Assembly: GCA_039584685.1 (NCBI GenBank)
Contig: JBDGXI010000210.1
Coordinates: 1 to 6,964 of the forward strand
Source of the DNA: Benthicola sp039584685
GTDB taxonomy: Bacteria > Gemmatimonadota > Gemmatimonadetes > Palauibacterales > Palauibacteraceae
Reading direction: 5' to 3'
Length of the DNA: 6,964 nucleotides
Shown here: in pieces, positions 6,153-6,964 of the stretch
Numbering within the stretch: position 1 is the stretch's first letter
Layout of the letters: each line of letters begins with the position of its first letter
Program-made: the position numbers and the translations under genes
The notes under the pieces: generated by a model
Databases searched by the model: none
The model's input: the letters and a program-made list of their open reading frames with translations, nothing else
Told to the model about the DNA's origin: nothing

Positions 6153-6964
6153 ATGGACAGGATCTGGCAGGATTTCAAGTACAGCTTCCGCTCGCTGCGA
6201 CGCGGCGGGCTCCTGATTGTGGTCGCGATCCTGTCGCTCGGAATCGGTATCGGATCGGTCACCACGATCTTCACGGCCGTGGACGTGTTCATGCTCCGGC
6301 CGCTGCCCTACCCGGACTCCCACGATCTGCAGTCCATGTACACCACGAACGAGGATCGCGGGTGGATGTGGGTTTCGTTTTCAGTCCCCGACTTCGTCGA
6401 TTTCCGGGAACGGAGCCAGACGATGGAGGTGGCCGTGTCGCGCGGCGCGGCCTTCAACCTGTCCGAAGGCGATCGCCCCGAACGAGCCCAGGGAAGGCGC
6501 CTGAGCTGGAACTGGCTCCGGGTGCTGGGTGTGCAGCCGGCGATCGGACGAGGCTTCACGGAAGACGAAGAGATCGAAGGTCGGGACCAGGTGGCGCTCA
6601 TCAGTCACGGCCTGTGGCAGCGGCGGTTCGGGGCGGATCCCGACATCCTGGGTTCGGACATACTGCTGGACGGCGAGCCTCATACGATCGTCGGGGTCAT
6701 GCCGGCGGACTTCTGGTATGAATCCGTCTTCGACGACATCTGGGTTCCCTTCGCGATCACGGGTGAGGAGTCCCGCAACAGCCACTACACCAGAGTGCTG
6801 GCCCGGGTGAACGACGGATTCACGCAGGCGCAGGCCGCGGACGAAACGGAGCGCATCGCCACCCAGCTCGCCACGGAGTATCCAGAGACGAATTCCGGGA
6901 ACGGGGCCAGGATCCTGACTCTGCAAGACGACATCTTCAACGAGGGATTCAGGGTCGGCACCTC
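6153..6964 (+). CDS. ADOP/MacB-type ABC transporter permease, N-terminal part (runs off the window)
   Basis: An open frame of 270 codons continues past the window edge. It begins MDRIWQDFKYSFRSLRR, the typical start of acidobacterial duplicated orphan permeases, followed by a membrane helix at about 18-47 (LLIVVAILSLGIGIGSV) and VFMLRPLPYP. Residues about 60-245 are the MacB-like periplasmic core domain, with VALISHGLWQRRFGADPDILG (148-168), HTIVGVMPADFWY (177-189) and HYTRVLARV (211-219). The full protein is usually about 800 residues with two FtsX-type four-helix sets, so about a third is seen. Such permeases are thought to work with a MacB-like ATPase in export or mechanotransmission; no ATPase is in the window. 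ATG 6153 has no clear Shine-Dalgarno. TTG 6126 is the only upstream alternative in frame after the TAG at 6123, but the family pattern favours 6153. Confidence 0.9.
   Translation, partial: MDRIWQDFKYSFRSLRRGGLLIVVAILSLGIGIGSVTTIFTAVDVFMLRPLPYPDSHDLQSMYTTNEDRGWMWVSFSVPDFVDFRERSQTMEVAVSRGAAFNLSEGDRPERAQGRRLSWNWLRVLGVQPAIGRGFTEDEEIEGRDQVALISHGLWQRRFGADPDILGSDILLDGEPHTIVGVMPADFWYESVFDDIWVPFAITGEESRNSHYTRVLARVNDGFTQAQAADETERIATQLATEYPETNSGNGARILTLQDDIFNEGFRVGT

Noticed and set aside
5343..6292. Two long - strand frames (5343-5900 and 5894-6292)
   Set aside because: They mostly mirror the M29-like gene and the permease, lack start signals, and have compositions typical of antisense frames in GC-rich DNA.
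1..6964. CRISPR array, insertion sequence, attachment site or toxin-antitoxin pair
   Set aside because: I found no regularly spaced direct repeats, transposase or integrase motifs, terminal inverted repeats, or paired small genes on either strand.

Overview
The window is GC-rich, all its supported genes lie on the + strand, and nothing in it is phage or transposon DNA. The gene content suggests Gemmatimonadota, or less likely Acidobacteriota. It has a membrane-anchored Ser/Thr kinase whose N-terminus reads like the kinases abundant in that phylum (ALADRYRIEREIGSGGMATV), and a MacB-like permease of the ADOP (acidobacterial duplicated orphan permease) type. It also has several exported proteins with Sec signal peptides. 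The taxonomic call is inference; no rRNA or other marker gene is present.

Layout: (1) 28-432, a small soluble protein I do not recognise. (2) 569-1513, an exported alpha/beta-hydrolase of the putative-esterase (esterase D/feruloyl esterase-like) type, preceded by a perfect 13-nt palindrome. (3) 1523-3094, only 9 nt downstream, a transmembrane Ser/Thr protein kinase that ends early in its outer TPR-like domain. (4) 3130-4206, the rest of that TPR-like domain in another frame. The junction near 3070-3078 looks like loss of one base, and restoring it would give one protein of about 894 residues. (5) 4207-4538, a gap with GC hairpins and a candidate promoter. (6) 4539-5738, an exported protein with the fold of M29 aminopeptidases, in which every metal-ligand position I can align is substituted. 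(7) 5739-6152, a gap with several perfect inverted repeats, a convincing intrinsic terminator and a candidate promoter/operator. (8) 6153 to the window end, the N-terminal part of an ADOP/MacB-type permease that runs off the edge.

How they may work together: the esterase and the kinase look like one transcription unit, pairing an exported hydrolase with a receptor-type kinase. The M29-like protein has its own promoter-like region, ribosome binding site and terminator, so it is probably expressed alone. The permease starts a new unit. I do not see a recognisable new defence or mobile system. The most unusual items are the kinase frameshift, the M29-fold protein lacking metal ligands, and the inverted repeats in the three promoter-like gaps.
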